Source of the DNA: Polaromonas sp.
GTDB lineage: Bacteria > Pseudomonadota > Gammaproteobacteria > Burkholderiales > Burkholderiaceae_C
Length of the DNA stretch: 64,000 bases
Assembly (NCBI GenBank): GCA_030654695.1
Contig: JAURWY010000030.1
Coordinates: 28,811 to 92,810, forward strand
Reading direction: 5' to 3'
Positions 9,106 to 17,444 of this stretch are shown here, one piece after another. Positions within the stretch are counted from its first letter, which is position 1; every line of letters begins with the position of its first letter. Below the pieces are notes generated by a model that saw only the letters and a program-made list of their open reading frames with translations, had not been told where the DNA came from and made no database searches. Made by a program: the position numbers and the translations under genes.

Positions 9106-10857
9106 ATGGCTCTTCAGCAACGCGGCGTTGAGAGGCGAGATCTATGGTCTGACAGCGAGCGTCGATCGGCTCGGTATTTTCATCATTTGATCGACATCAG
9201 CCCAGACCCGTTTTTCACCATTGATGCACAGGGCAAGATTGTCGACAGCAACTCGGCCGCGGTCATCATGACGGGGATGACCAGCACGGCTTTGGTGGGC
9301 AGTGTCTTTGCCGACTATTTCACCAATCCGGTCGAAGCGCACGAGAAGTGTCAACAAGTTTTGACGCAAGGCTTCCTGAATGACTGCCCCATGGGAATTC
9401 GCCACGCATCAGGCAGAACGCACGATGTTCTTTGCAATGCGCGAGTGGTTCGGGACGAATCAGGCAAGCCGCTGAGCGTGCTGGTCATTGCGCACGATGT
9501 GACGGCTAAAAACCGGGCGGAAAGAGATTTCCGTGAGTATCAAAAAAGGGCTGATTTCGCCCTGGAGAAAACACACACTGGGGCATGGGAGCTGAATCTT
9601 GTTGATCACACATCGCATCGGTCGCTGGAACATGATCGTATTTTTGGCTACACAGAGCTCCTGCCCAACTGGTCGTATGAGATGTTTTTGCAGCATGTGC
9701 TGTTGGATGACCGGGCAGCGGTTGACCAAAAATTTATCGAAGCGATCAAGCAAAATCAGCAGTGGAACTTCCAATGTCGGATTCGCCGCATTGACGGCGA
9801 AATACGCTGGATCTGGGCCGTCGGCGAACAGCAAAATAGCCTTGATGGCGAGGGTCAGCGAATGGTCGGCATTGTGCAAGACATCACCGAGCAAAAAAAG
9901 ACAGAAATGGCGATACGGGACGCGGAGTTTCGTTACCGAACAGTGGCAGATTTAACCTCAGACTGGGAGTATTGGTCGTTGCCTGACGGTACGTTGCGCT
10001 ACGTGTCGCCGTCGTGCGAGGAAGTCTCCGGGTACACAGCGGATGAGTTTTATGCTGACCCCGGACTGTTGACACGGGTGATCCATCCAGATGACCAAGC
10101 GCTGTTCGCCGGGCACACGCATCAGACATCAGAGCGCGGAACGCCAGCGCCGATACTGTTTCGAATTCAAACCAAAGACGGCGAGACCCGATGGATTTCT
10201 CACGTCTGTCGTCCCGTCTTTGATGAGGCTGGAAACCCGAATGGTTTTCGCGGCAGCAATCGGGACGACACAGACCGTAAAAAAATGGAAGATCAAGTGC
10301 GTGAGTTGGCTTTTTATGACGAGCTCACACAGTTGCCGAATCGCCGCTTGTTGGTCGACCGCCTGATTCATGACATGGCGTCCGTCAAACGCAGCAGCCG
10401 ATATGGCGGGTTGATGTTTGTTGATCTGGACAACTTCAAGCCGCTCAATGACTTGCACGGACACAAAATGGGCGACCTGCTGTTGGTCGAAGTCGCGAAA
10501 CGGATGCAGTCGTGTGTGCGCAGTATTGACACCGTCTCGCGTTTTGGGGGCGACGAGTTTGTGGTGTTGCTGAGTGATTTTGGTTTGGACAAAGCGGAAT
10601 CCGCAACACAAGCCAAAATTGTGGCTGAAAAAATTCGGGCCAAACTGGCTGAGCCCTATCGCTTCCCCCTCAAGATTAAAGGTAAGCCAGACACGACGAT
10701 AGAGCATCGCTGCACCGCCAGCATCGGGGTGGTGACGTATGGCGGCCATGAGGCCAGCGAGGAAGACATCCTCAAATGGGCCGACAAGGCCATGTACCAA
10801 GCCAAAGATGCTGGCCGAAACACCGTCAGGTTTTATGAAGCGCCAGACGCCGCTTGA
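9106..10857 (+). CDS. PAS-PAS-PAS-GGDEF diguanylate cyclase
   Basis: A 583-residue cytosolic sensor. Three PAS/PAC modules can be read, at roughly residues 20-135, 145-265 and 275-390; the first carries HLIDISPDPFFTIDAQGKIVDSN, and the second and third end in the PAC-like segments MVGIVQDITEQKK and RGSNRDDTDRKK. The GGDEF domain follows, with the active site GGDEF at 481-485. The inhibitory site RSID at 472-475 lies exactly five residues before it, so product feedback by c-di-GMP is expected. There is no EAL domain and no transmembrane segment. The start follows a GAGG box. It should make c-di-GMP in response to a small molecule or redox cue; the ligand is not readable. Confidence 0.93.
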   Translation: MALQQRGVERRDLWSDSERRSARYFHHLIDISPDPFFTIDAQGKIVDSNSAAVIMTGMTSTALVGSVFADYFTNPVEAHEKCQQVLTQGFLNDCPMGIRHASGRTHDVLCNARVVRDESGKPLSVLVIAHDVTAKNRAERDFREYQKRADFALEKTHTGAWELNLVDHTSHRSLEHDRIFGYTELLPNWSYEMFLQHVLLDDRAAVDQKFIEAIKQNQQWNFQCRIRRIDGEIRWIWAVGEQQNSLDGEGQRMVGIVQDITEQKKTEMAIRDAEFRYRTVADLTSDWEYWSLPDGTLRYVSPSCEEVSGYTADEFYADPGLLTRVIHPDDQALFAGHTHQTSERGTPAPILFRIQTKDGETRWISHVCRPVFDEAGNPNGFRGSNRDDTDRKKMEDQVRELAFYDELTQLPNRRLLVDRLIHDMASVKRSSRYGGLMFVDLDNFKPLNDLHGHKMGDLLLVEVAKRMQSCVRSIDTVSRFGGDEFVVLLSDFGLDKAESATQAKIVAEKIRAKLAEPYRFPLKIKGKPDTTIEHRCTASIGVVTYGGHEASEEDILKWADKAMYQAKDAGRNTVRFYEAPDAA

Positions 10858-10943
10858 GCTGACATCAAGGAGTGGGCGACAGCGTTCTTTTCATGCCCTA
10901 GGCTTTTAAAACCCGGGGTTGGTGCCTGATTTGTTCAGATCTC

Positions 10944-10973
10944 TTCAGACGAGCAAAATTTTTAAGCTAGAAT
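10944..10973 (+). promoter_or_regulatory. Candidate sigma-70 promoter of tRNA-Arg
   Basis: A -10-like TAGAAT at 10968-10973 lies 11 bp before the tRNA. TTCAGA at 10944-10949, with an 18-bp spacer, is a weak -35 match. Confidence 0.4.
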
Positions 10974-10983
10974 ACACGGCTTA

Positions 10984-11060
10984 GCGGCTGTAGCTCAGTT
11001 GGATAGAGTACTTGGCTACGAACCAAGGGGTCGTGGGTTCAATTCCTGCCAGCCGCACCA
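10984..11060 (+). tRNA. tRNA-Arg (ACG)
   Basis: A complete 77-nt cloverleaf with encoded CCA. Acceptor GCGGCTG pairs with CAGCCGC, the anticodon stem CTTGG/CCAAG encloses loop CTACGAA (anticodon ACG), and the T loop is TTCAATT. ACG is the A34-to-inosine arginine isoacceptor that reads CGU, CGC and CGA. Confidence 0.96.
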
Positions 11061-11068
11061 TATGAATC

Positions 11069-11108
11069 AAGGACTTAGCGTCGAAAGACACTAAGTCCTT
11101 TCTTCTTT
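11069..11108 (+). terminator. Rho-independent terminator of tRNA-Arg
   Basis: The stem AAGGACTTAG/CTAAGTCCTT (11069-11078 with 11091-11100) has an inner GTC-GAAA-GAC tetraloop extension and is followed by TTTCTTCTTT. Confidence 0.85.
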
Positions 11109-11241
11109 GTGGACTGCAGAAATATTTCTTTTGTCGAGCTACTGCGCCCGACACGTTCGACGGTATCGTTTCACTTAGCAAAGAAGTCAATGGCGGCTTC
11201 GTGCGTGAAAGGCGAATCGATGGTCCCATTTATGTCGCTAG

Positions 11242-11831
11242 CACGCTGTCATTGACTTTACCCAAGACGATGCAGCGGTGCGCGTTATCAGGCACATGGC
11301 GCAGCAAAATCTCCACGCTGTTCTGATGCCTTTTGACTGTGAAACCATTCGCCTCGTCAACCGCGTGCAGGGCCGTTTGGGTCTTCAGTCGATTCCCATG
11401 CCAGGCTTGGCAAGGCTGAATATGTTTGACGACAAATGGACATTCCATCAGTTTTGTTTGGCCAACGACTTGCCGGTGCCATTGACACGGTTGATGGGCC
11501 CGAAATCGAATCTCGATTTCAACCTGATCGAAGCCGAATTTGGCTTGCCCTTTATCGTCAAGCCTACCAATTCACCCCGCTCTTCGCTTAAAAATACATT
11601 GAGGGCATTGACATGGACATCAACTTGTTCTCGGTGGCTGGCCAGCTTCGGGCGGTGTCTATCCACAGACCTGGCAAGTCGTTCATTGACTTCCAGTCCC
11701 ACTCCCAGCTCGAAGACATGGCCGACAAAATCTGCCGTGCCAGTCATTACAACGGCTTGATGAATGTGGATGTACGTCTTGATGCCCACACGGGTGATAT
11801 TTTCTTGATTGAATCCAACCCGTGCCTTTGA
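11242..11831 (+). pseudogene. Frameshifted ATP-grasp-type ligase remnant
   Basis: Frame 1 reads from 11242 (HAVIDFTQDDAAVRVIRH) through KWTFHQFCLANDLPVPLTRL and FGLPFIVKPTNS, which is the pattern of the pre-ATP-grasp and first ATP-grasp subdomain. At the five-A run 11590-11594 the coding sense moves to frame 3 (KYIEGIDMDINLFSVAG ... FLIESNP). The ESNP element matches the metal-binding E-x-N-P-R motif, but a stop follows at 11829. Coding-like sequence then resumes in frame 1 (RAFDLYGFSELLRNVPAML) and runs to about 11953, overlapping the end of tadC. At least two indels and a missing start make this a decayed gene; a one-base assembly error explains only the first. The substrate is unknown. Confidence 0.7.
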
Positions 11832-11908
11832 CCTCTACGGCTTCAGTGAACTTCTGCGGAATGTTCCCGCCATGCTCCAAAGAGCCTGGCAACGGCTGCA
11901 GGCCAGCG

Positions 11909-12844
11909 TCATTTGGAGAACATCGACGAAATCTGAATCACCGCAGGCCCGATGAGCACAGACAAGAGTGCCGGGAAGATAAAGAAGATCAGCGGGATCA
12001 GCATTTTGACCGGCACTTTGGCCGCGATTTCTTCTGCACGTTGCATGCGCTTCATGCGCATCACTTCCGACTGAATCCGCAGCGACTCCGCCACGCTGGT
12101 GCCAAATCTATCGGCTTGCACCAGCATCGAAACCAGTCCATCCAAGTCTTCCAGGTTGATGCGCAAAGCCAGATTTTTCAATGCCGTTGAACGGCCTGAG
12201 CCAGCCCGTATTTCAAGCGCCGCCAAATTAAATTCTTCCGCGAGAATCTTGCTGCTGCGGGCAATTTCCAGTGACACACGGTTGATGGCTCCGTCCATGC
12301 CAAGGCCCGCTTCAGTGCAAATCACCAAGAGGTCAATCAGGTCGGGCAGCGTGTCGCGCATCTCGTCAGAGCGTCGGAGCGTCATCCATCTCAGGTAAAT
12401 GTCGGGCAGGTAATAGCCGACCGCAGCCAACGACACCGCATACAAGGCCAAACGTGGGTAGGGCGTTGCCGGCGACCAAAGTGCGATCAGCAAGGCCGCC
12501 ATCAGTGGCAAGGCCAGCGTCAAGACCGTCTTGATGGAGAAATAAGTTTGCGCTGCAGTCGGCCCCCTGAAACCGGCACGAATAAACTTCAGCCTGAGTT
12601 GCGAGTTTTGCCAGTCGCCTTCGGGCACGGACAGCTTTGACATGGACAGAAGCAGCGCATGCCAGCCCCCTTCATGCTGTGCGGATAGCGGTTCGCGAAC
12701 TGCCGCCGTTGAGCCTGCGCTCTGCGTTTGCTTCAAGCGCTGCTTGATCTTTCTCTGGCGGATCAGTTTGGCAAGGCCTAGCAACAGCAAAGCGTAAGCC
12801 AAAAATGCCACAGCCATCGCGATCATGAAGCGTTCATCAGTCAC
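11909..12844 (-). CDS. tadC: Tad pilus assembly membrane protein TadC
   Basis: A 311-residue type II secretion F-family platform protein. An N-terminal transmembrane helix (AMAVAFLAYALLLLGLAKLI) is followed by a charged stretch, two hydrophobic segments, the cytoplasmic T2SSF helical domain (LPDLIDLLVICTEAGLGMD) and a C-terminal membrane anchor (MLIPLIFFIFPALLSVLIGP). TadC and TadB form the inner-membrane platform on which the ATPase TadA assembles Flp pili. It is the last gene of the operon, 11 bp after tadB, and its 3' end overlaps the ATP-grasp remnant. No terminator was found behind it. Confidence 0.93.
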   Translation of the reverse strand: MTDERFMIAMAVAFLAYALLLLGLAKLIRQRKIKQRLKQTQSAGSTAAVREPLSAQHEGGWHALLLSMSKLSVPEGDWQNSQLRLKFIRAGFRGPTAAQTYFSIKTVLTLALPLMAALLIALWSPATPYPRLALYAVSLAAVGYYLPDIYLRWMTLRRSDEMRDTLPDLIDLLVICTEAGLGMDGAINRVSLEIARSSKILAEEFNLAALEIRAGSGRSTALKNLALRINLEDLDGLVSMLVQADRFGTSVAESLRIQSEVMRMKRMQRAEEIAAKVPVKMLIPLIFFIFPALLSVLIGPAVIQISSMFSK

Positions 12845-12855
12845 AGCGCATCACC

Positions 12856-13836
12856 TCATACCTTGATCTGGACGATTTTCCACATCCACACAGCCCCCAG
12901 AACAATCATCCCTAGGTTGACCAACATCAGTGTTTGCCCAGACGAGGTGGTCCATAGGGTGGACATGTAAATTGGGTTCAAAACGGAAAGAATGCCGCCT
13001 AATGCGAAAGGCAAACTGCCAATCATGATGCCGGACAGTTTGCCCTCCGCAGCGAGGATTCTTATCTTGCCTTTGAGCTTGATGCGTTCGCGCACGGTCT
13101 GCGACAGCATGGTGAGCAACTCCGTCAGATTGCCGCCGGTTTTGCGTTGAATCATCAGCGCTATGACCAAAAAATTCAGGTCACTGCTGTTGATACGTTC
13201 AATCATCTGCGCCATGGCATCGCCAAAGGTCATGCCGAGTTTGATGTGCTCAAAGGCGGTCTTGAATTCAGGTCCGATAGGGTCTGGTAATTCATCGCCC
13301 ACCATGCCAATGGCGACTGACAAGCCGTGGCCAGCCCGCAGGGCTCGCGTCATGAAGTCGAGGGCCTCGGGCAGTTGCTCTTCAAAGCGCAAGCGGCGCT
13401 TTTTTTCACGTTGTAGGAGGTACACCCACGGCAAAGAAAAAGCAGCCAGACCAGCGGGGAGAGTCATCACCCAGGGTGCTTTCAGCAGCAAGGTGGGCGC
13501 CAGCCAGACCAGCAGCCCGAGCCCGGCGCTGAGGGCCATGACCTCGGCCGTCGTGTGCGTACTGCCCGAGCGCGTCAGCAGCAGGCCCAGCGCACGCACA
13601 CCCGGTGCATGTCCCAAAATCCATTGCAACCAGACTTGCTCAAGGTCACTGCCAGATTTGAGCAACTGGCTTTGCGGATCTTTCCGGCGCCGCAGTGCAA
13701 TATCCTTCAGCCGACTCGACAAGGCTCGCGAATCAGCGCTGAATCGCCTTGACCACAGTGTCGACAAGGCGATCGCGGCACCTGCGACAAGTAGAAATAT
13801 CAGTGCCAGTCCAGCAAAGAGCAGGTTGTCCGTCAT
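12856..13836 (-). CDS. tadB: Tad pilus assembly membrane protein TadB
   Basis: A 326-residue paralogue of TadC with the same topology: one N-terminal helix, a pair of membrane segments around residues 95-140, a cytoplasmic T2SSF domain (LPEALDFMTRALRAGHGLSVAI) and two C-terminal helices. It is the partner platform subunit for Flp pilus assembly. The start overlaps the tadA stop by 4 nt. Confidence 0.93.
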   Translation of the reverse strand: MTDNLLFAGLALIFLLVAGAAIALSTLWSRRFSADSRALSSRLKDIALRRRKDPQSQLLKSGSDLEQVWLQWILGHAPGVRALGLLLTRSGSTHTTAEVMALSAGLGLLVWLAPTLLLKAPWVMTLPAGLAAFSLPWVYLLQREKKRRLRFEEQLPEALDFMTRALRAGHGLSVAIGMVGDELPDPIGPEFKTAFEHIKLGMTFGDAMAQMIERINSSDLNFLVIALMIQRKTGGNLTELLTMLSQTVRERIKLKGKIRILAAEGKLSGIMIGSLPFALGGILSVLNPIYMSTLWTTSSGQTLMLVNLGMIVLGAVWMWKIVQIKV

Positions 13837-15341
13837 GGCTGTGCCGCGAGTCCTTGTTCGTCCAAAGGATGGGTTGGATCGAACAAACTTTCGTCGAGAG
13901 TGATGCCGTAGGTGATGAGCTTTTCGGCCAACTGGGGTCGGACCCCCGTGGCTCTGAAAAAGCCCTTCACCGAGCCATCCGGGTTCATCCCTTGACGGTC
14001 AAAAAAGAAGATTTCCTGAGTCGTGATGATGTCGCCTTCCATGCCCGTGATTTCATGGATGCTGGTGATTTTTCGGCTGCCGTCATTCAAGCGACTGGCC
14101 TGCACAATGACGTTGATCCCCGAACTGATTTGCTGCCTGAGGGCCCGCACCGGCAAGTTGACGCCGCCCAGTCCGACCAAATTTTCCAAGCGCGACAGCG
14201 CATCGCGCGGCGAGTTGGCGTGCACCGTGGTGAGCGAACCGTCGTGGCCGGTGTTCATGGCTTGCAGCATGTCGATCACTTCGCTGCCGCGCACTTCACC
14301 CAGCACGATGCGGTCTGGCCGCATGCGCAGGCTGTTTTTGACCAGCGCACGCATGCTCACTTCGCCGGTGCCTTCCAAGTTGGGTGTGCGGGTTTCGAGC
14401 CGCACCACATGGCTTTGCTGCAGCTGTAATTCTGCGGTGTCTTCGATGGTGATGATGCGTTCCCCTTCGGGGATGTAACCTGACAAAATATTCAGCAACG
14501 TGGTCTTGCCGGAGCCCGTGCCGCCAGAGATCAAAATGTTGACTTTGGATTTGACGAAACCTGCCAACAGCTCGGCCATGCCCGCGGTCAAGGCGTGCTT
14601 GGCAATCAGGTCGGCCATTCTCAAAGGGATGACTTCAAAGCGGCGAATCGACAAGGCTGGGCCGTCAATCGCCACCGGCGGCACGATGGCGTTCACGCGC
14701 GAACCATCGGCCAACCGCGCATCTGCCATCGGGCTGGACTCGTCGACACGCCGACCCACGCGCGAAACAATCTTGTCGATGACTTTCATCAAGTGGTCGT
14801 TGTCGTTGAAGCGGGTGTCGACCAATTCAAGTCGCCCCTTGCGCTCGACAAACACCTTGTCAAAACCATTCACCATGATCTCGCTGATGCTGTGGTCGGC
14901 CAGCAAGGGTTCTAGCGGGCCAAGCCCGAGCACTTCGTCTTGCAGATCGATGATGAGCTGTTGATGCTCATGCTCATTGACAGGCAGTTGCCCCTCGGCA
15001 ATCAGCAGGTCGACCATGTGTGCCAATTGGCTGCGAACCTGTTCTTCGGGCAGGCTTTCAGCCGCCGCCAGATCCATCCGTTTCAGCAGGGCTTTGTGAA
15101 GTCCGATCTTGGTCGCGAAGTAACCCGGCGACAGATCTTTGGTGACCGTCCTGACGACGGCTGGCGCGGAAATAGCCCCATGCGGCGGCGTTTGCGTGGC
15201 CGCTGCGGTGACCTTGGGCAACACTGCCGCAGCGTCAGGCTCGGTGGCTGAAGGCGCAACTTTTTCAGAGGCGAGTTTGGGCGCCGGCTTGAAGGCCTCG
15301 CCTTTGGTCCACGCGGCTATTTGATCCCGAAGTGTTGCCAT
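13833..15341 (-). CDS. tadA: Tad pilus secretion ATPase TadA (CpaF family)
   Basis: A 502-residue type II/IV secretion ATPase. The first 130 residues are a variable linker rich in Ala, Thr and Pro, then the N-terminal domain. Walker A (GGTGSGKTTLLN) is near residue 272, an Asp-box-like ITIEDTAELQL follows, Walker B-type RIVLGEVRG is near 347 and the His box TTVHANSPRDALSRLE comes soon after. It hydrolyses ATP to drive Flp pilin polymerisation and perhaps retraction. Its start lies inside the end of tadZ (25-nt overlap). The length is slightly above the usual 420-480 because of the N-terminal linker. Confidence 0.96.
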   Translation of the reverse strand: MATLRDQIAAWTKGEAFKPAPKLASEKVAPSATEPDAAAVLPKVTAAATQTPPHGAISAPAVVRTVTKDLSPGYFATKIGLHKALLKRMDLAAAESLPEEQVRSQLAHMVDLLIAEGQLPVNEHEHQQLIIDLQDEVLGLGPLEPLLADHSISEIMVNGFDKVFVERKGRLELVDTRFNDNDHLMKVIDKIVSRVGRRVDESSPMADARLADGSRVNAIVPPVAIDGPALSIRRFEVIPLRMADLIAKHALTAGMAELLAGFVKSKVNILISGGTGSGKTTLLNILSGYIPEGERIITIEDTAELQLQQSHVVRLETRTPNLEGTGEVSMRALVKNSLRMRPDRIVLGEVRGSEVIDMLQAMNTGHDGSLTTVHANSPRDALSRLENLVGLGGVNLPVRALRQQISSGINVIVQASRLNDGSRKITSIHEITGMEGDIITTQEIFFFDRQGMNPDGSVKGFFRATGVRPQLAEKLITYGITLDESLFDPTHPLDEQGLAAQP

Positions 15342-16465
15342 ATAGATTTAGATTTCTCGGTTGGCGTTCGCCCTGTCAGTTCCGCTGCCCACGCGGTGAA
15401 TGTTTTGGCAAAGTCTGATTTCGGTTTCAGTAAAACGGCAGCAACGCCTCTCAGCAGCGATGCTTCAACGCCGTCCGTCTCCAGCGGCAACACGCGACTG
15501 ACCCGCAGGCCAACGGTCTTTTCGAAATCAGCAATGCGCACGATGGATTTGCTGTTGAACGCATTCACAACCATCGACAGCTTGGCTGTGGCATAACCCA
15601 AGCTCTCCCACATGCGCAAGATCTGACTGGCGTGGCGTACCGAGGGGACATTCATCGTCGTCACCAGCACCAATTGGTCGAGCAGTTCCAGCGCGCTCAG
15701 ACTGATCGTGTCCAGCTGCAAGTCAAGCAGTACATAGTCGTAGTGCTGCACGGCGATGCGGATCAGGCGATCGACATAACTGGGCGTGATGAGCATCAAC
15801 TGGGCAATCGTTTGCGGTGACGGGATCACATGAAAATTGGCCGAGATGTGGTGCGTCATGCCCTCTAGGAGGGCGCCATCTAAGCGCTCGATCTCGTTGG
15901 CGAAATCAGCCAGGTTGTGCATCGCGGTGTCGCGGGTCAGGAACAACTCGACATCGCCAAACGGCAGCGACAGGTCGATCAGCAGCACGCGTAAGTTGGG
16001 GGCTTGGCTTAATTCAACCGCCAAGTTGGCGGCCACACAGCTGGCACCATCGCCGCCCTTGGCTGGCATGACGCCGATGCAGCGGCTGAGATGTCCGACG
16101 GACAGAGTTGAAGTGTGATGTCGGGTATCGGCTCGCGCCACTGCCGCAGTGATCGCATCCGTTGCGTCGGTCGAAATGACTTCTCGAATGCCGGCACGCA
16201 TCGCACGCATGAGAAATCCCGACTCGGGGCTGTTGCATACCAAGACGACGGCCACATGCGGCAGCGCCTCACACAGGGTTTCAATTTTTTCGATCAAGGA
16301 CTCGGATGGCTCAAACCCGCCCAACAGCACCAAGTCTGGTTTGCTCGCCACCACAAGCGTTTGCAGGTCTGACAGCGCGCCCTGCAAATGGGTGACTTGG
16401 TGCTGTGCCTCAAAGGTGGCGGCAGGCAAGGGCCAAGCTTGGCTTGAAAACAAAACGATGTGCAT
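15317..16465 (-). CDS. tadZ: Tad pilus localisation ATPase-like protein TadZ (CpaE)
   Basis: A protein of 382 residues from the ATG at 16465 (MHIVLFSSQ). The frame extends farther upstream, but that part overlaps the preceding gene and reads as noise. The N-terminal 110 residues form an atypical receiver-like domain (PDLVLLGGFEPSE, then AIREVIS-type ending). A MinD/ParA-like domain follows with the deviant Walker A AKGGDGASCVAANLA and the Walker A' region LLIDLSLPFGDVELFL. TadZ proteins mark the assembly site of the Tad machine at the pole. The Asp in KGGDGAS replaces the usual Val or Ser, so ATP hydrolysis may be weak. Confidence 0.9.
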   Translation of the reverse strand: MHIVLFSSQAWPLPAATFEAQHQVTHLQGALSDLQTLVVASKPDLVLLGGFEPSESLIEKIETLCEALPHVAVVLVCNSPESGFLMRAMRAGIREVISTDATDAITAAVARADTRHHTSTLSVGHLSRCIGVMPAKGGDGASCVAANLAVELSQAPNLRVLLIDLSLPFGDVELFLTRDTAMHNLADFANEIERLDGALLEGMTHHISANFHVIPSPQTIAQLMLITPSYVDRLIRIAVQHYDYVLLDLQLDTISLSALELLDQLVLVTTMNVPSVRHASQILRMWESLGYATAKLSMVVNAFNSKSIVRIADFEKTVGLRVSRVLPLETDGVEASLLRGVAAVLLKPKSDFAKTFTAWAAELTGRTPTEKSKSIWQHFGIK

Positions 16466-16470
16466 GGTGC

Positions 16471-16938
16471 TCAGCTGCAGCTGCTGTTCAGTTCGCCGGC
16501 GATGACATTGCTCATCGCCTCCCGAACCTGGGCACTGCGGTAGGCCGGGATGGGCAAGGTGATGGCAGACACCGGAATCAGCAACTGCGCCTGCAGGTCG
16601 CGCAGGCTGGCTTCGACCAGCGTGCAATTGGCTTGCGTGCAGTTGCTGGGCGAGTAGGTGAACACCAGCCAGTCGCTGCGCGTGCCGATCACGATCTGGC
16701 CTGAAGCTTCAACAAAGTACCGAACCCGTTCCCTGATCCGCGCTTGCTGCACGGCACCGGTGTCACACACGCTGGCCAAGCGACTGGCCAGGCGTGAGGC
16801 TTCGACCGCGGTATTCATGACGATCATGAAGCGGGCGAACTCGATCACGGCGATCATGGCCATGAAAAAAACCGACAAGGACAGCGCAAATTCGACCAAG
16901 GCCGAACCCGCCTGTTGGCGTGTTGGCGGGCACATCAA
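16471..16938 (-). CDS. TadE-like minor pseudopilin (second of two)
   Basis: A 155-residue protein with the TadE N-terminus: a short basic leader, then GSALVEFALSLSVFFMAMIAVIEFARF, in which Gly-x4-Glu is the pseudopilin processing pattern. The rest is a small extracytoplasmic domain with four Cys (CDTG, CTQANC and a C-terminal Cys) that may form disulfides. Such proteins are cleaved by the prepilin peptidase and help initiate Flp fibres. It overlaps the previous gene by 4 nt and lies 5 bp before the tadZ start. Confidence 0.85.
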   Translation of the reverse strand: MMCPPTRQQAGSALVEFALSLSVFFMAMIAVIEFARFMIVMNTAVEASRLASRLASVCDTGAVQQARIRERVRYFVEASGQIVIGTRSDWLVFTYSPSNCTQANCTLVEASLRDLQAQLLIPVSAITLPIPAYRSAQVREAMSNVIAGELNSSCS

Positions 16939-17444
16939 TTGATCTGCCTCATGGTCACGCTGATGGGCCCAAACGTCAGGCTCGTGGTGTCCCCCACCAC
17001 GCCGGATAAAAAGCCGGCGAAGTACAACGGGTGCTGGTAGCTCGTCGCCGTGACGGTCACCAAGTTGATGGTGGTGGCGCTGGTGACGGTCAGGTCAGCC
17101 GTGGTGCGCTGCGACCGGTGGGTGCTCGGTGCGTTGATGGCATCGGCCACCGACACGCTAAAGCCGCTGGCTGAAAACCCTGGCAACAAGACGCTGCCGG
17201 CGCAGGGCTTGGTGCTGCTGGGGCTGCCATGGGTCAGCAGGCACTCAGCTTCAATGTGGCCTGTCCCGGGTGCTTTGGTGGAGAGGTGGCGGGTGGCGCT
17301 GCGGGCCTGATTGACCACAATTTTGTAGGCGGCAATGGCTTGCGAAAATTCGACGGATGCGAGCGTCAAAAACAGCAACAAGGGGAGCAGCAAGGCCAGC
17401 TCGACCAGCACTGCACCGCCGCTTTGTTGGCCTCGTCGCATCAT
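16935..17444 (-). CDS. TadE-like minor pseudopilin (first of two)
   Basis: A 169-residue protein starting MMRRGQQSGGAVLVELALLLPLLLFLTLASVEFSQAI, with the Gly-x4-Glu context of TadE/TadF pseudopilins at the N-terminal helix. The remainder is Thr/Ser-rich and lacks recognisable motifs. The 4-nt overlaps on both sides place it firmly in the tad operon. It might correspond to TadF by position, but the two small proteins are too divergent to assign letters safely. Confidence 0.83.
   Translation of the reverse strand: MMRRGQQSGGAVLVELALLLPLLLFLTLASVEFSQAIAAYKIVVNQARSATRHLSTKAPGTGHIEAECLLTHGSPSSTKPCAGSVLLPGFSASGFSVSVADAINAPSTHRSQRTTADLTVTSATTINLVTVTATSYQHPLYFAGFLSGVVGDTTSLTFGPISVTMRQIN

Noticed and set aside
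10981..11229. Minus-strand frame of 82 codons over tRNA-Arg
   Set aside because: It reads through the tRNA complement (LAGIEPTTPWF), a well-known artefact of tRNA genes.
16466..16627. Longer N-terminus of TadZ
   Set aside because: The extra codons lie within the preceding TadE-like gene and give a low-complexity sequence; the ATG at 16465 gives the expected domain start.
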